Source: Halicephalobus mephisto
Taxonomy: Eukaryota > Nematoda > Chromadorea > Rhabditida > Panagrolaimidae
Length of the DNA: 64,000 nt
Direction: 5' to 3'
Assembly (NCBI GenBank): GCA_009193035.1
Contig: SWDT01000011.1
Location: forward strand, 806,001-870,000
Positions 35,296-46,905 of this stretch are shown here, piece after piece. The position numbers and the translations under genes are program-made. Numbering within the stretch: the stretch's first letter is position 1; the number at the start of each line of letters is the position of its first letter. The notes below the pieces were generated by a model that saw only the letters and a program-made list of their open reading frames with translations, was not told where the DNA came from and did no database searches.

Positions 35296-36524
35296 TTTTT
35301 AGGATCTTGAAAGAATTTTTGGAACATTGTAGAATATGGTGAAAAAAATTTTTTAATTTTTAAGAATTTCGTGGAAAATTCTGAAGCCTTCTGGAATCTC
35401 AGAAGCTTCTGAAATTGCACAAAAATACAACAAAATGTTTTATTTTAGAATTTTATGGAAGATTTTGGAATTTAATAGGCAATTTCTGAAGATTCTAGAA
35501 TTTTGTAGAAATTCCTAAATGTCTCCAGAATCCAATAGGAGATTTCGAAATTCTCTAAAAATTCAGAATTTTCCAAAATTAAAATTTTTATAAATTTTTT
35601 AAAATTTCGTAATTTTTTGAAATTTTCTAAAATATACAAAATTTCGAAATTTTCTAAAAATTCAGAATTTTCAAAAATTAAAATTTTTATAAAACTTTTT
35701 GAAGTTTTTTAGAATTTTCCGAAAATTAATAAAAAATTCTGAAATATTTTAAACTCATAAAGTCCTCCACAATGCGATGCAGAAATTCCAAAATCTTAAA
35801 AATTCTCATAAAAATTTCTGGAATCTTTCAGAATCTCATAAAAATTTCCAGAATTTAAAAAAAAATTCTGACATCAAAAATGCAAAAAAAATTTCAATAA
35901 AATCCTCCAAAAATTCGGTTTGAGGGAATTTAAAAAAACTTTAATTTCACGATCAGGTTTTGTCGCAATTAATCCTCTCATCCCGTAAAATTGCTTTGAA
36001 AAATTTCTGACGTCATTTAATTTTAAAATTTTATAAAATTTTTATTTTTTTAAATTTTATAAAATTTTTATTTTTTTTCAATTTAAAAAATTTTATAAAA
36101 CTTTTATTTTTTAAAATTTTTATTTTTTTTTAATTTTATAAAATTTTTACTTTTTTAATTTAAAAATTTTATGAAATTTCTACTTTTTTTAAGTTTTTAT
36201 TTTTTTTAATTTTATAAATTTTTAATTTTATAAAATTTTTATGTTACAAATTTTTAATTTTAAAAGTTATAAATTCTGAAAAAGTGCAATCGATTCTCCC
36301 TCGCAAAATTTTGATTGATATTCAACTGAAAAAAATTTAATAATTCATGAATTAAAGATGAAAAATATTCACGTGAGACAGATTTAGACTGACGATATTT
36401 TTAATAAAGGGATTTAGATTTTCATAAATTTGATTTCGTCTTCTTGAAGTCAATTCAGAGCTTACATCACATGATAAAAAGTAAAAAATCTTTCGAATAT
36501 TTCTTGCCAGGACCTATTTTTGCT

Positions 36525-37050
36525 TTCAGAGAACACTTTTTTCTTTGGGGAACACTATTCTCTTTAGGGAACACTTTTCTCTTCAGGGAACACTATTCTT
36601 TTTAGGGAACACTTTTCTACAGGGGACACTATTCTCTTCAGGGAACACTATTCTCTTCAGGAAACACTATTCTCTTTAGGGAACACTTTTTTCTTCAGGG
36701 AACACTTTTTTCTTCAGGGAACACTATTCTCTTTAGGAAACACTTTTCTACAGGGAACACTATTCTCTTTAGGGAACACTATTCTTTTCAGAACTAATTT
36801 CCCCATTCAGAGAACACTTTCCCCATTCAAAGAATGTTTTTCTTTTCGGAACCAAAATATATATTAAAGGAACATTTTTTGGAAAACACTTCATCCTAGG
36901 GGCCATTTTTCTATTCAGGGAACAGCTTTCCATTCAAGAACCAATTCCTCAAGAAGCACTTTCCCATTCAAGAACCACTTTTCCCTTCGGGACTAGCATT
37001 TCCATTCAGGGACCACTTTTCTTTCGAAAATTTTCTTATAAATATCACTT
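36525..37050. repeat. ~20-base minisatellite, GGGAACACTATTCTCTTCA
   Basis: At least fourteen copies between 36525 and 36800 alternating ACACTATTCTCTTTAGGGA and ACACTTTTCTACAGGGA types, then progressively decayed ACTTTTCCATTCAGGGACC copies to about 37050. It lies 280 bases beyond the 3' end of the BCKDHB gene. Confidence 0.9.
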
Positions 37051-37329
37051 TTCCCTTCGAGACCAACTTTTTCTCTAAGGACTTATTTTTAACTTTTAAA
37101 TATCATTTTTTAAATACTTTTCTTCAAAATAATTTTTCTAAAAAAATAGTTTTTTCATTTATCTTATTCAATTACCCTCGTTTTCGCCAGTTAAAATTAT
37201 TCACTAACACAAACAAGGAAAAAAATAAGAAAAAGCACCAAAAAACGAAAGCAATTACATAGTTCAAAAAACTTTTATTTCACCCCCTATGGCATCTGTT
37301 TCTTATTAGTGACCTAAAATTCAGTACTA

Positions 37330-39706
37330 TCAATATTCCATCATTTGTTTCAATCCATCATAAACTCTCCATTTCGTTGGCATATAGAATGGTTCATAAA
37401 CATGAGGAAAAGGAGTATCCCATCCGCAGATTCTCGCAATAGGAGCTTCTAGATTCAAAAAACATTCTTTTTGAATAGAAGCAGCTATTTCAGCAGCAAA
37501 ACCAGAAGTCAATGGAGCTTCATGTGAAACAAGTAATCTTCCAGTTTTCGATACGCTCTAAAAAATCACAATTCTAATTAAAAATCATTTTTTAAATTTC
37601 ACTTGATCAATGACCTTCAAGTTAATCTTTAAACTGACCCTAATCTCTTCCACAAATCAGCTCAAAACCCACGTAAACATTTTTTTGGACATTTTTGTAA
37701 AAAAACAAACTCACATTTGCTACAGTTTCCAAATCCCAGGGAGCAATTGTTTGAAGATCAATAACTTCACATTCAATATTTAAATCTTTTTTAGCCATTT
37801 CAGCAACTTCCCATAATACATGTAACTGAGTACCCCAACCAACAAGAGTTGCATCTTTGCCTGAAATAATTTGCATTTTATTATTTTTTTGCATTTTTTT
37901 TGTAATTTAAAGAAAATTTTCAAAAAAAAGTCCAAATTTAATTCTAATTCCAAAAAAAAAGCATCTATTTTCAAATTAATTAGAAATAAATTTTTCATTT
38001 TTTAAACAAAACCGGAAAGAATTTATAAAATTGTCAAAATTAAACCTTAAAATCATTCAATTATTTAATCAGCTGAACTAATGCAAAAAAAAATTATTTT
38101 TTTTCCGTAAACGATGAACTAGGATCATCGTTTTAGGCACGTAAACAGAGAGATCCTAACCTTTTGCAGAAACAAACAATAAATCGAGACCACGCAATAA
38201 TTGATTGACCAAAGAATTTTTTTTTAAAAAAATTAAACAAACGAACCTGAACGAACAATTTCGGCTTTTCCAAGGGGAATAGTGTAATTTCCAACAGGAA
38301 CTTCTTCAACAGCAGAACGATAAAGAACTTTAGGCTCGAAGAAAATACAAGGATCAGGATCACTAACACAAGAAAGCAAAAGGCCCTTGGCTTGAATAGG
38401 TCCTCGAGGAATAACGATCTTCAATCCTGGAGTATGACTGAAATTTGCTTCCGGACATTGAGAATGATACAAAGCTCCATGACCGATAGCTCCCCAAGTA
38501 GCTCTAACTGTCAATTTTCCCGAATCAAAGAGATTTCCCGTTCTGTATCTGTACTTGGCTGCTTCGTTCACGAGCTAAAAACAAAATTACACAATTTTGG
38601 ATAATTAAAAATAGATATTATTGTGAAATTATTTAAAAATAGATGCTTAAAATTTTCTAAAATCTTTGTTTTCAGAAGTATTCAATTTCAACAAACTTCA
38701 AAAATTCTAGAAAATTTTGAAATCTATCACTAGATTCTTGAAATTTCTAAGGAGTTTTAGAATGTTATAGAATTCGAGGGATTTTTCAAAGTTTATACAG
38801 GATTCTAGAATGTTATAAAATTTTCAACAAAATTCTGGACAACTTTGAAAAATTTCATAGCATTATCAGAGTTTACATTTTTAAATAAGATTCTGGAAAT
38901 TTCTAAGGAGTTCTAAAATGTTATAGAATTCGAGAGATTTTTCAGTTTATACAGAATTCTAGACTGTTCCAGAATTTCCTACGAGATTCTCAAAATATAG
39001 AGTATTTTCATCAAATCTTGGTAGTTTTTATAACATTCTAAAAATTTCCCTAAACATTTAGAAATAGGTAAAAGTTTTAATAAAATTCTAGACCGTTCCA
39101 GAAACTGTCAGAATTTGATGAAAATGTTTTATAAAATCCTAAAAATTTCTTTAAAGATCTAAAAATGTACTGTTTTAATAAAGCAATTTTTACGAGATTC
39201 TCAAAATCTTCAAAATACTCTACAGTATTCTACAGTATTCCATTGAAAATAAAAATCATAAAAATTCAAACCTGATCGTAAGCAGGAAAGATGTAATCAC
39301 CAAATTGAATCTCGGCGATGGCAGTATGACCTGCAACTGCTAATCCGATCCCGAATCCGGCGATCCCTTGTTCGCAGAGGGGAGTGTTGAAAACCCGATC
39401 CTTGCCGAATTTATCCTGAAGTCCTACAGAACATCTAAAAACTCCTCCAAAAGCAACATCTTCTCCAAAAACACAGGCAGTTTTGTCGTTTTCTAAAGCG
39501 ACAAACATGGCATTGTTGATGGATTGACACATGTTTAACTTTGTGGTTTCGCCTGGAATTTTTTTATATATAAATTTTAACTTTAAGGATTTACCTAAGC
39601 TCGGATCGGCTTTGGAAGGATTAAAAGTGAAAAAAGAAGAGTTCCTGACAGGTTGGAACTTGGCGAGGACGTTGATGGACTTGAGGAGAGCTCGTTTCCC
39701 AGTCAT
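37330..39706 (-). CDS. BCKDHB: Branched-chain 2-oxoacid dehydrogenase E1 beta subunit
   Basis: Beta chain of the mitochondrial E1 component that decarboxylates the 2-oxoacids of Leu, Ile and Val with thiamine diphosphate. Exons 39706-39595, 39552-39272, 38574-38247, 37860-37715 and 37557-37330 join in phase to 364 residues (mammalian precursors are a little longer). The first ~35 residues are basic and Ser-rich with no acidic residue until KADPS, as for a matrix presequence. Family blocks: [77 protein letters not shown] and [17 protein letters not shown] and the [10 protein letters not shown] context distinguish it from pyruvate dehydrogenase E1 beta. The ATG follows CTTTCAG by four bases (39711-39716), a likely trans-splice site. 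AATAAA lies about 50 bases past the stop (complement of 37274-37279). Confidence 0.95.
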
Positions 39707-39839
39707 GGCTTCTGAAAGATTCAAAAATTCACGACATACTTGAAAACATTCGAGTTGGGCAATTCCGATAATTAAAAACAACAAATTCCTCGGGGAATTC
39801 TCAAAGAAGAAGAATTTTAACTATCTAAAAACTCTTAGT

Positions 39840-40960
39840 ACTTTCCAAAATCCATCCATATATCAAATCCAGGTATTCTGAAAGTACATCCAAAATCCGT
39901 AATTCGATTTTGACAAATATCTTTCAAAAACGAAATAATTTAAAAAATTGTAAATTTTCAGTTTTTTTAAACTAATTATATATCTATAATTACTGTAGAA
40001 AATACACCTACTCAAGACGGAGATTTATCAAAACGGATAAAATTAAAGTAAAAAATTAGTAAATTTAAAATAAAACTCCAAAATTTCGGAAAAATAAAAT
40101 TTCAGTTTTCTCGACACGCGATATATAAATTTTTTAAATTATCTTACTTCAGAAGGATATTCACAAAAATGAATTCTGAATTCTGATTCTTGAATAGGTA
40201 ACTAAAAAGATAAAATACGGTAGTTCACCATGAACGTCATTTAGGGTAACCTTCGACGCGATGTGAAATTTTACTTTTTCTCTACTTTTCTCACTTCAGA
40301 AGAATATATATCGTCAATTAAACGTTAATCCTGAATAAATATCCTATAACTGTAAAACCAGGCACGTTTTCTTTCAAAAAATAAATTCGGACTGAATTTG
40401 AAAGCGCGATATATCAAATCCGCAGATATTTACATATTTTCTCATTTTAGGAAAGGTTCACCAATGATTGATATAGATTCTGAACAAGTAGTCAATGAAC
40501 TGCAAACTAAAACATAATTAGTTTTGGAAAATTACTTTTACCTAAACTTCGTCGCGCGATATATGAAACTCCAGAAATCCACCTAAATCTCTCATCCCAG
40601 AAGGACATTCACAAAAATGAATCATGAATTTCCATTACTTATAAACTATAAATTAAAACATAATTAGTTTCGGAAAATTACTTTTACCTAAACTTCGTCG
40701 CGCGATATATGAAACTCCACAAATTCACCTAAATCTCTCATCCTAGAAGAAAATCCATCAGTTATCAAACGTGGATTGTGAATAGGTAAACAATAATATA
40801 TAAAACAATACATATTTTCTTTCCAAAAATCACTTTTCCCTAAACGTCGTCGCGCGATATATGAAACTTCCCAAATTCGCCTAAATCACTCGTTCTAGAA
40901 AGACATCCACTAGTTACCAACCACGGACTCTAAATACACCTCCAAGAATCTGGAAAATAC
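39840..40960. repeat. ~150-base periodic array with CGCGATATATGAAA
   Basis: Six diverged copies upstream of BCKDHB. The word CGCGAT recurs at about 40117, 40256, 40405, 40555, 40701 and 40853 (spacing 139-152). Later copies share CTAAACTTCGTCGCGCGATA, CACCTAAATCTCTCATCC and AGAAGGACATTCACAAAAAT. It is not coding. Confidence 0.85.
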
Positions 40961-41380
40961 GGTAAACGGTTATTTCGGAAAAACGCTTCGAGGAAGGTGG
41001 TTTTTCTTGTAAGTCAGTTTTTCCAGTTCAAAGTTGTAAAGTTGGATCAGTTTTGTCGTTTCTTAACTGTGGATTGTTGTCAATGATCGGAGCGTTTTGC
41101 CAGACTTTCGCGATTTTTCTGTTTTTCTTCGTTCTGTTTTGTTTCAAATTTAAAAATTTTTATTTTTTATATTTTTAAAAAATATAAATTTCATGATTCA
41201 ATGTTCGAAAATGACTAAAGTTCTTTCTTCGATTATGAAGCATTTTCCGTGTTTTAAATCATTTTTATTTTTTTTTGCATTATTGACGTTCTCATCAACG
41301 TTATTTATCGCCCACTTGTGAAATTATTCTTTGTTCTTTTTGATTCAACGACGAAATCAGAACAAGGGACCGAGTTTTCA
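40961..41380. other. Intergenic stretch, probable promoter region
   Basis: Balanced composition at 40960-41110, then AT-rich. It lies between two divergent starts. No clear motif assigned. Confidence 0.35.
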
Positions 41381-41750
41381 TATATGAAAATTTAAGGAAA
41401 AATAATTTCAATTTTTTAGAAGATATGAGCACATTTCATTACGGAAAAATTAATTTAATTTTCTTCAGATTTCGAGTAGATTTCATATATGAATTTTTTA
41501 AAAAAAGAGTAATTTCAAGTTTTTAGGAGGTTTCGAGTAGATTTCATATATGAGTTTTTTTAAAAAAGAGTAATTTCAAGTTTTTAGGAGGTTTCGAGTA
41601 GATTTCATATATGAATTTCCCTAAGAAAGAGTAATTTCAAGTTTTTAGAATATTTCGAGTAGATTTTATATATGAATTTCCTTAAAAAGTAATTTTAATT
41701 TTCCGTAAGATTTCGAGTACGTTTCGTATATGGAAAAATTTCAAGAGGAA
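41380..41750. repeat. ~60-base tandem repeat with TTTCATATATGAA just before a gene
   Basis: Five to six units with TTTCGAGTAGATTTCATATA, TGAATTTTTTAAAAAAGAG and TAATTTCAAGTTTTTAGGAG, period 59-61 bases. The last unit ends 15-20 bases before the start codon at 41768, so the array occupies the proximal promoter or outron of the small membrane-protein gene. Confidence 0.85.
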
Positions 41751-41767
41751 TAATGTTAGCTTTTTAG

Positions 41768-42241
41768 ATGTCGGGCACGTTTTTCTCCAGAGCCAAGATG
41801 CACGCCAAAACAGCGGCGGTCATTACGGTCTTCTTCGCTGCGTCTTACGGTGTCTTCCGGATCGGTAAGCGGATTCAGGGTTACTCCCAAGCAGCCCCGT
41901 ACCGGCTGATGGAAGAAATGGATGATTTCACGTATCAAAAAGAACTGCAAGCCAGACGGAAATCCCCCAACAACCGGTGACGAAACAAACGACCAAGAAA
42001 GTTACTATTTTAGGTAGTGGTTATTGATCTCAGATTTCTTTCGCGTAAATTTAAAAACGTTACATTTCGAAGCATCTGAAGGTAATCATGGTTTTCTTAC
42101 TGTAGGCAACTAAGGTGGGTCCCGAGGATGACGCCGGAGCAAAAACCGAATTTCTCCGAAATCAGACGTCAATCTGTCGGGATGTTGCGAACAGACTGCG
42201 GATTAAATGTAGATTTCGAAATTTCTACAGACCCAAAGTAA
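41768..42241 (+). CDS. Small single-pass membrane protein, probably organellar; one or two exons
   Basis: The ATG at 41768 directly follows TTTTTAG, as at a trans-splice acceptor. The first frame (to TGA at 41978) gives 70 residues: a basic N-terminus MSGTFFSRAKMHAKT, one hydrophobic helix (AAVITVFFAASYGVF), then a charged, helical tail (LMEEMDDFTYQKELQARRK). The size, basic start and tail are like small mitochondrial inner-membrane assembly factors, but no family is recognised. A donor overlapping the stop (CCG|GTGACG at 41977) and an acceptor at 42105 would join in phase to a second segment (MTPEQKPNFSEIRRQ...STDPK, stop 42239-42241), giving 114 residues. Both forms are possible. Confidence 0.7.
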
Positions 42242-42520
42242 AAATCTCGGGTAGTTCGGGTACAAGTTGCGAGATGACTAGATCTAATTCCGATGTTGTC
42301 CTATGTGCCGAGATGTTGCGAGCAAGTTCCCAATTTCCACTTCGATCTCGAAACCCCCACCTATCTGCACATAAATCCCGACTTACTCGGCTGAACCTCC
42401 AGCATACACTATCAGGTTTACCTTTGGCATTGATCCAGTTGTTCCCGAGGATTAACTCATCGACGATGTCGAACCCCAGGAGCCACTTCCCAAAGCCCAC
42501 CCCGTTGTCCGTCTCCACTT
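42225..42520 (-). other. Unassigned minus-strand open frame
   Basis: A 97-codon frame in balanced-composition DNA between the small membrane protein and the nuclear receptor. It reads GFGKWLLGFDIVDELILGNN and continues to LPEIFTLGL. A consensus donor GTAAGT-like (AGCCGA|GTAAGT) lies inside. The plus-strand frame here is Ser/Arg/Pro/His-rich and looks like a shadow. It could be an alternative 3' exon of the receptor gene or unrelated. Confidence 0.25.
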
Positions 42521-42606
42521 AAGATTTGAAAAATAACTTTTACTCGTAGACTGATCAGAAAAAACATTTCTCGAACTCAATACACCCGAAATAAAGACTC
42601 GTAAAT

Positions 42607-44827
42607 TCAATTATACAGCTTCTGGAGGTGTCCACAGAAGGCCACGAGCGTCGAGGTGCAGTTGACACCAAGTCTAGTCGATAACTTGTAATGCAGGCAG
42701 GTCGCCAGTTGTCCGCTGAACGTGTCCACAACCTGATGACTCCCGAGTCCGAAAGTCGACGGTTGGACCAGAGCACTAGCACACATCACAGCGATTTCGT
42801 CATCTGTAATTTCCTTGAAGTCGAAATTAACCAAAGTCTCCAGATCTTTCGACGTCTGCGGGAATATTTTAAACAACGGTTGTTCCGCCAACGATGGTTT
42901 CGCTTGTTGGAACATCGCACAAACAATAGCCTGAAATTCCAAAATTAAAAAAATCAAAAAAAACTAATTTAAAAAAACGATTATTTAAAAATTCCAAAAT
43001 TAAAAAATCGAACAATTTAAAACTTACAGTAAACGCCCTCATACCGTAATTCACCAGAGCGTTCTTGTCCGCTTCTGACAACTCTCCATTCGTCGGCAAA
43101 GTTCCTAGGAAACTTTTAATGACACTTCGCAACTCGTCAATTGTGGAGATCTTCAAGACATCTGCTACCGTGTCCCCGGCTAGACACATTCTAAAGGACC
43201 CAAAATACTGCTGAAAGGAATTCGAGACTGCCGTAGTAACATTCACACACATCCTGACGGATTCGATGTCGTCGTCGTTGCTGAGCTTCCTCTTGCGCGG
43301 GCCTCGATCGCTTCTGACCGTTTCCCTGCTCATTCCCATGTCGAGGCACTTCTGGAACCTGCAGGCTTGGCATCTGTTCCTATTCACTCTGTCGATCGGG
43401 CATTTGTTCTGCTTGTGACAAGTGTAGCTGATATTTCGCTGAATTGTCCGCCGGAAAAAACCCTAAAAATCACAATCTCAAAGTGTCAGCAGATGTGTTT
43501 TCCCTGTTGACAAGTCCAGGTCGTCACAGTAATCGTCCGAACGGGATTGCGCAACAGGTCGCCAAAGGGCGATACGCAATCGCGCGGCAATTATGCAACA
43601 GTTCCTCCTCGGTGCTCCGAACCCGAAAACAATCGCCATTTGCCGACTACTGTCGCTCCCTTTTTGGAAACTCATATATAAATCCGAACTTACTTTACAT
43701 CCTTCGCACGACAGCGCTTGGTAATGGAATCCGGAGGACTTGTCTCCGCAGATAACGCAGAGCTCGGCTTTGTTCATCGACGCCAAAGCCGCGGCCAGCT
43801 CCGGATTGAACATCATCGGCGGGATCTGCAACGGTCCGGAAGAGAACGGGTTCATGAACGGATTCGGGGACATCCCGTACATCATGGGGTTCATCAACTG
43901 AGGGGTCTGGGGGGTCGTAGGGACACTGCATGGGACTTTCGGGGTTCCCACAGGAGAACCAAACGAGGTATTTGCCTTGCTCACTTCTTCTTTGATTTTC
44001 TCCACCGGATTGACCGGTTGGCTGGTCCCGACCTCATCTTTCACCAGTTGATTTACAGAAAACGAATTAGACCTAAACGGAGAAATCAGACCGTCGTAAA
44101 AATTAGCGGTAAATTTCCAGAAATGGGGCTCCCGTCGCGAACTTCCAGATCATGTTAGAACTTTTTAAACTTTAAATTTCACATAATTCCAAGGAATTAC
44201 GATTGGTTTTGGAGTACTTTCCAGATTGTTGTTATTCTCAAGCACCTCAGAAGGTTCCTCGAAGTCCCGGAGGATTCCAAGTCTCCGACAAACTTCTAAA
44301 AACTCAAAAACGCCCAGAAGATGATCGGGAGTTTTAGGATTCGAATTGCATGTTAGTCACCTCTTTGAACATGGTTGAAATCACACCACATTGTAACGGC
44401 AAAAGTCAAAAACCAACCTAGAAGGAAATGATTGAGTTGGAGAGGTTGAAAGAGGAGTGTGACTCGGCGAGATGGAACTCGTTTCATTGCCGGAATCTCT
44501 GTCTTCCTGAGGCACAAGCAGCGGAATGTTTGGCTGTTTGTAGTTGGCGATGACCCCGTTAGGATCGTTAAAGTATTTCGGAGGTCGGAAAGCGGAATTA
44601 GCTAATCCAGGTGGCAAAATCGGAAAATAAGGATTAGGGGTTGGTGGCGGATGTCCAATCGGGTACTGAAGAGGGTTCTGAAAGAGCTGCTGAAGGAACG
44701 CCATGGGATTCAACCCTTGAGGATTCGGAATCGGTGCTGAATTGCTCGCAGCGGCCAAGAAAGCAGCAGCGTCGAACGGCACTGGCTGAGGACGGACCAA
44801 ACTACTGGAACTGTCAGAAGACTCCAT
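42607..44827 (-). CDS. Nuclear hormone receptor
   Basis: Ligand-regulated-type transcription factor of 515 residues. Exons 44827-44418, 44072-43694, 43462-43028 and 42930-42607 join in phase. About 235 residues of Pro/Ser-rich N-terminus precede a two-zinc-finger DNA-binding domain: CVICGDKSSGFHYQALSCEG starts it, the P-box is CEGCK|GFFRR (split by an intron exactly after K), and the second finger is C-x5-C-x9-C-x2-C ending CRFQKCLDMGMSRETVRSDR. A basic RGPRKRK follows. The ligand-binding part is short and diverged (LSEADKNALVNYGMRAFT, then KLSTRLGVNC), and no AF-2 helix is recognised. The P-box fits RAR/NR1-type receptors rather than the nematode-specific CNGCK types. The ATG lies 20 bases after TTTTAG (44848-44850), a likely trans-splice site. 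I do not assign an orthologue. Confidence 0.92.
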
Positions 44828-44899
44828 TTCTACCCGTGATTGGATACCTAAAATCAGCGAAAGGAAATAAAAACAATCTCTTGCGGAAGAAAACAACAC

Positions 44900-46905
44900 A
44901 CGTAACAAAGAAGTAAAAAAGCGAAATTAACCAAATTGGGAGGTTACGAAATACCGCAGAAATGTACCTAAAATTAGACCTACGCGAAATTCATATATCG
45001 AAAACAGCACTGACTACATCAGGAGGTCATAAACACGGCAATTAGGCACCTGGATTAAGCTCACGCCCAAAACCGGCGTTCCGAAAGAACCACCTCCTAA
45101 TCCACGTGATTTCGAAACAAATGCACCTTTCGGTTTCACTTCTACCGAAGATTGATATATCAAAAACACTAATTCCCAAACTTGGACCTGTTGAAACAAG
45201 ATAACAATGAAATCCGACTTCTCCGAAACGGGATAATCGAACTAGTCGTATCGAGGCCTGTTACCTCACTTTTGTCTTGTTGCGTCGCCGCCCTCTCCGC
45301 GCCCTGGTCGACCCCGAAGAATTTAACACTCGGCAAGATGACCTCTTACTCTGTTCAAAAACAAAGAATGGCACAAAACTCGAAAACAATCCGCAATCTC
45401 TCGAACGGACAAACGAAGCCTATGACCGGCCGAGGTTCCTTGGAGGACGACTTGGGTCAACCTCGAGTCTCCCAGGGTATCCTCAAAAGAGACCGACTTT
45501 ACCCAAGTAAGGGACTGCTGATTGATCTTCCTTCGAGCTCTGTACTATCTTATCGATTTTCGTCAAGTCATCCGCGAGATTCACGAAACCTCCCTTATCA
45601 GAACCAAACCAGTGAAAATTAAAAAAACACGATAAACTCAACAAGTAGCTAAAACCTTTTTGAAAATCACTATTATAACAAAAACACCGGTAACACTGTT
45701 CCTTCGAGAATATAAATTGAAGAAATTGAGCAATAACAATCATTTCGTGATGGTTACTGTAATGGAAGACCACTCGTTACAGAGCATTATTTTAGAAAAA
45801 TAAAAAATATTATAATTTAAAAAATTAAGTAAGTACAATTACTTCAAAGTAATCACCATAGTGGAGTTTTCTTCCTAAGACACTATTTTAAAAATACTAA
45901 ATTCAACAACTTACACTAGTTTTCTGACACTTACCATAAAAAATGTACTTTCTTCCTAAGACACTGTTTCAAAAATACTAAATTTAACAACTTATAGTAG
46001 TTTTCTGACACTTACCATAATAAAATGTACTTTCTTCCTAAGACACTGTTCCAAATATACTAAATTCAACAACCTATGATCATTCTCTAGTACCTATCAT
46101 GGTAAATATTTTCGTTCTACAAAATCCCTTTGAAATAAAGAAAACAAAAAATTTAACTAACCGACTGTGATCATCTTACAATTATCGTAATCTAAGACAT
46201 TTCAATACATCATTTCTTTAAAAACATCTATAAAAATATTTCTTTTTTCGACAAAGCCAACTAGAAAAATCCTCATTTTTCCGACTTCAACTACAATAGA
46301 TCCTTCCAAATCCCATTTACAAAACCTCCAATTTCCCAAAATCATCAAGTTTCAAATTTCCTCAAAAACCCATTTTTTCATTCATCTTTGATGTCTCCAT
46401 TTGACCCGTCCATTCTATCGAAAAATTTGCTCCTCCCGTTGACCTCTATTGCGCAACAAGACGCCTGCTGAGGACGGGGTCATCGGGATAGGTGTTGATC
46501 CTTGTTCTTATACCGTCCGGCCATGAACTTAACTTGACATTTCTCAAACAAGCTTTATGAATGAATTCATACACGCAGATTTCAGCACATTCACTGGGAG
46601 GGGATCGGCAATGAGATAATTTTTAGAAGGCAAAAAACCGAAAAATACGGGATTCCGAAAAAAGATTGCAAAATGAGCAAGATAACAATTGTCAAACAAT
46701 AGACACGTATTGATAAGAGCCAGTAGTAGAAAGATCTTTTCGAGGCGATAACGACAATAACACAGAGGCTTTTGGGCCAGGATTGTGGAAGACACACACG
46801 TAATAACTCACACTATTGGAAATTAGACATCAATCAACAACTTTGCTAGATGACCAACTCCATAATACAAATGAATCAAAATAATCAAATAGATAATCTA
46901 TAAAT
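44900..46905. other. Intergenic region upstream of the receptor, with an 81-base repeat
   Basis: 45250-45620 has balanced composition and an open plus frame without a recognisable domain; it is read as promoter DNA. 45870-46090 has three copies of an ~81-base unit (TTCTTCCTAAGACACTGTTT, CTAAATTCAACAACTTA, GTTTTCTGACACTTACCATA). 46380-46540 is balanced and contains TTGCGCAA. 46544-46795 is probably 3' UTR/flank of importin beta. Confidence 0.5.

Larger units (their letters stand above)
32476..37270. other. AT-rich desert between TENT5 and BCKDHB
   Basis: 32560-32760 is the probable TENT5 3' UTR/flank with a few balanced stretches. 33000-33800 is built of GAATTTAGAAATTTATGAGG and TTTTCTACTGGATTTTGGGA words repeated every 60-100 bases. 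33880-36290 is mostly A/T runs, with a small islet at 34330-34400. Two minisatellites are listed separately. No gene seen on either strand. Confidence 0.6.

Noticed and set aside
35067..35420. Minus-strand frame rich in SESSRRLQNL repeats
   Set aside because: Direct translation of a 20-base minisatellite and flanking A/T runs; not protein-like outside the repeat.
42115..42522. 135-codon plus-strand frame
   Set aside because: The first 114 bases are better read in the frame of the possible second exon (MTPEQK...), and the rest is Ser/Arg/Pro/His-rich as expected for a shadow of the minus-strand frame.
45182..45622. 146-codon plus-strand frame upstream of the nuclear receptor
   Set aside because: It starts without ATG, has no recognisable domain and lies in what is most simply the receptor promoter; kept only as a comment in the intergenic entry.
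46544..46795. Minus-strand 83-codon frame after the importin beta stop
   Set aside because: Most likely 3' UTR/flank: immediately downstream, no splice link and no family match.
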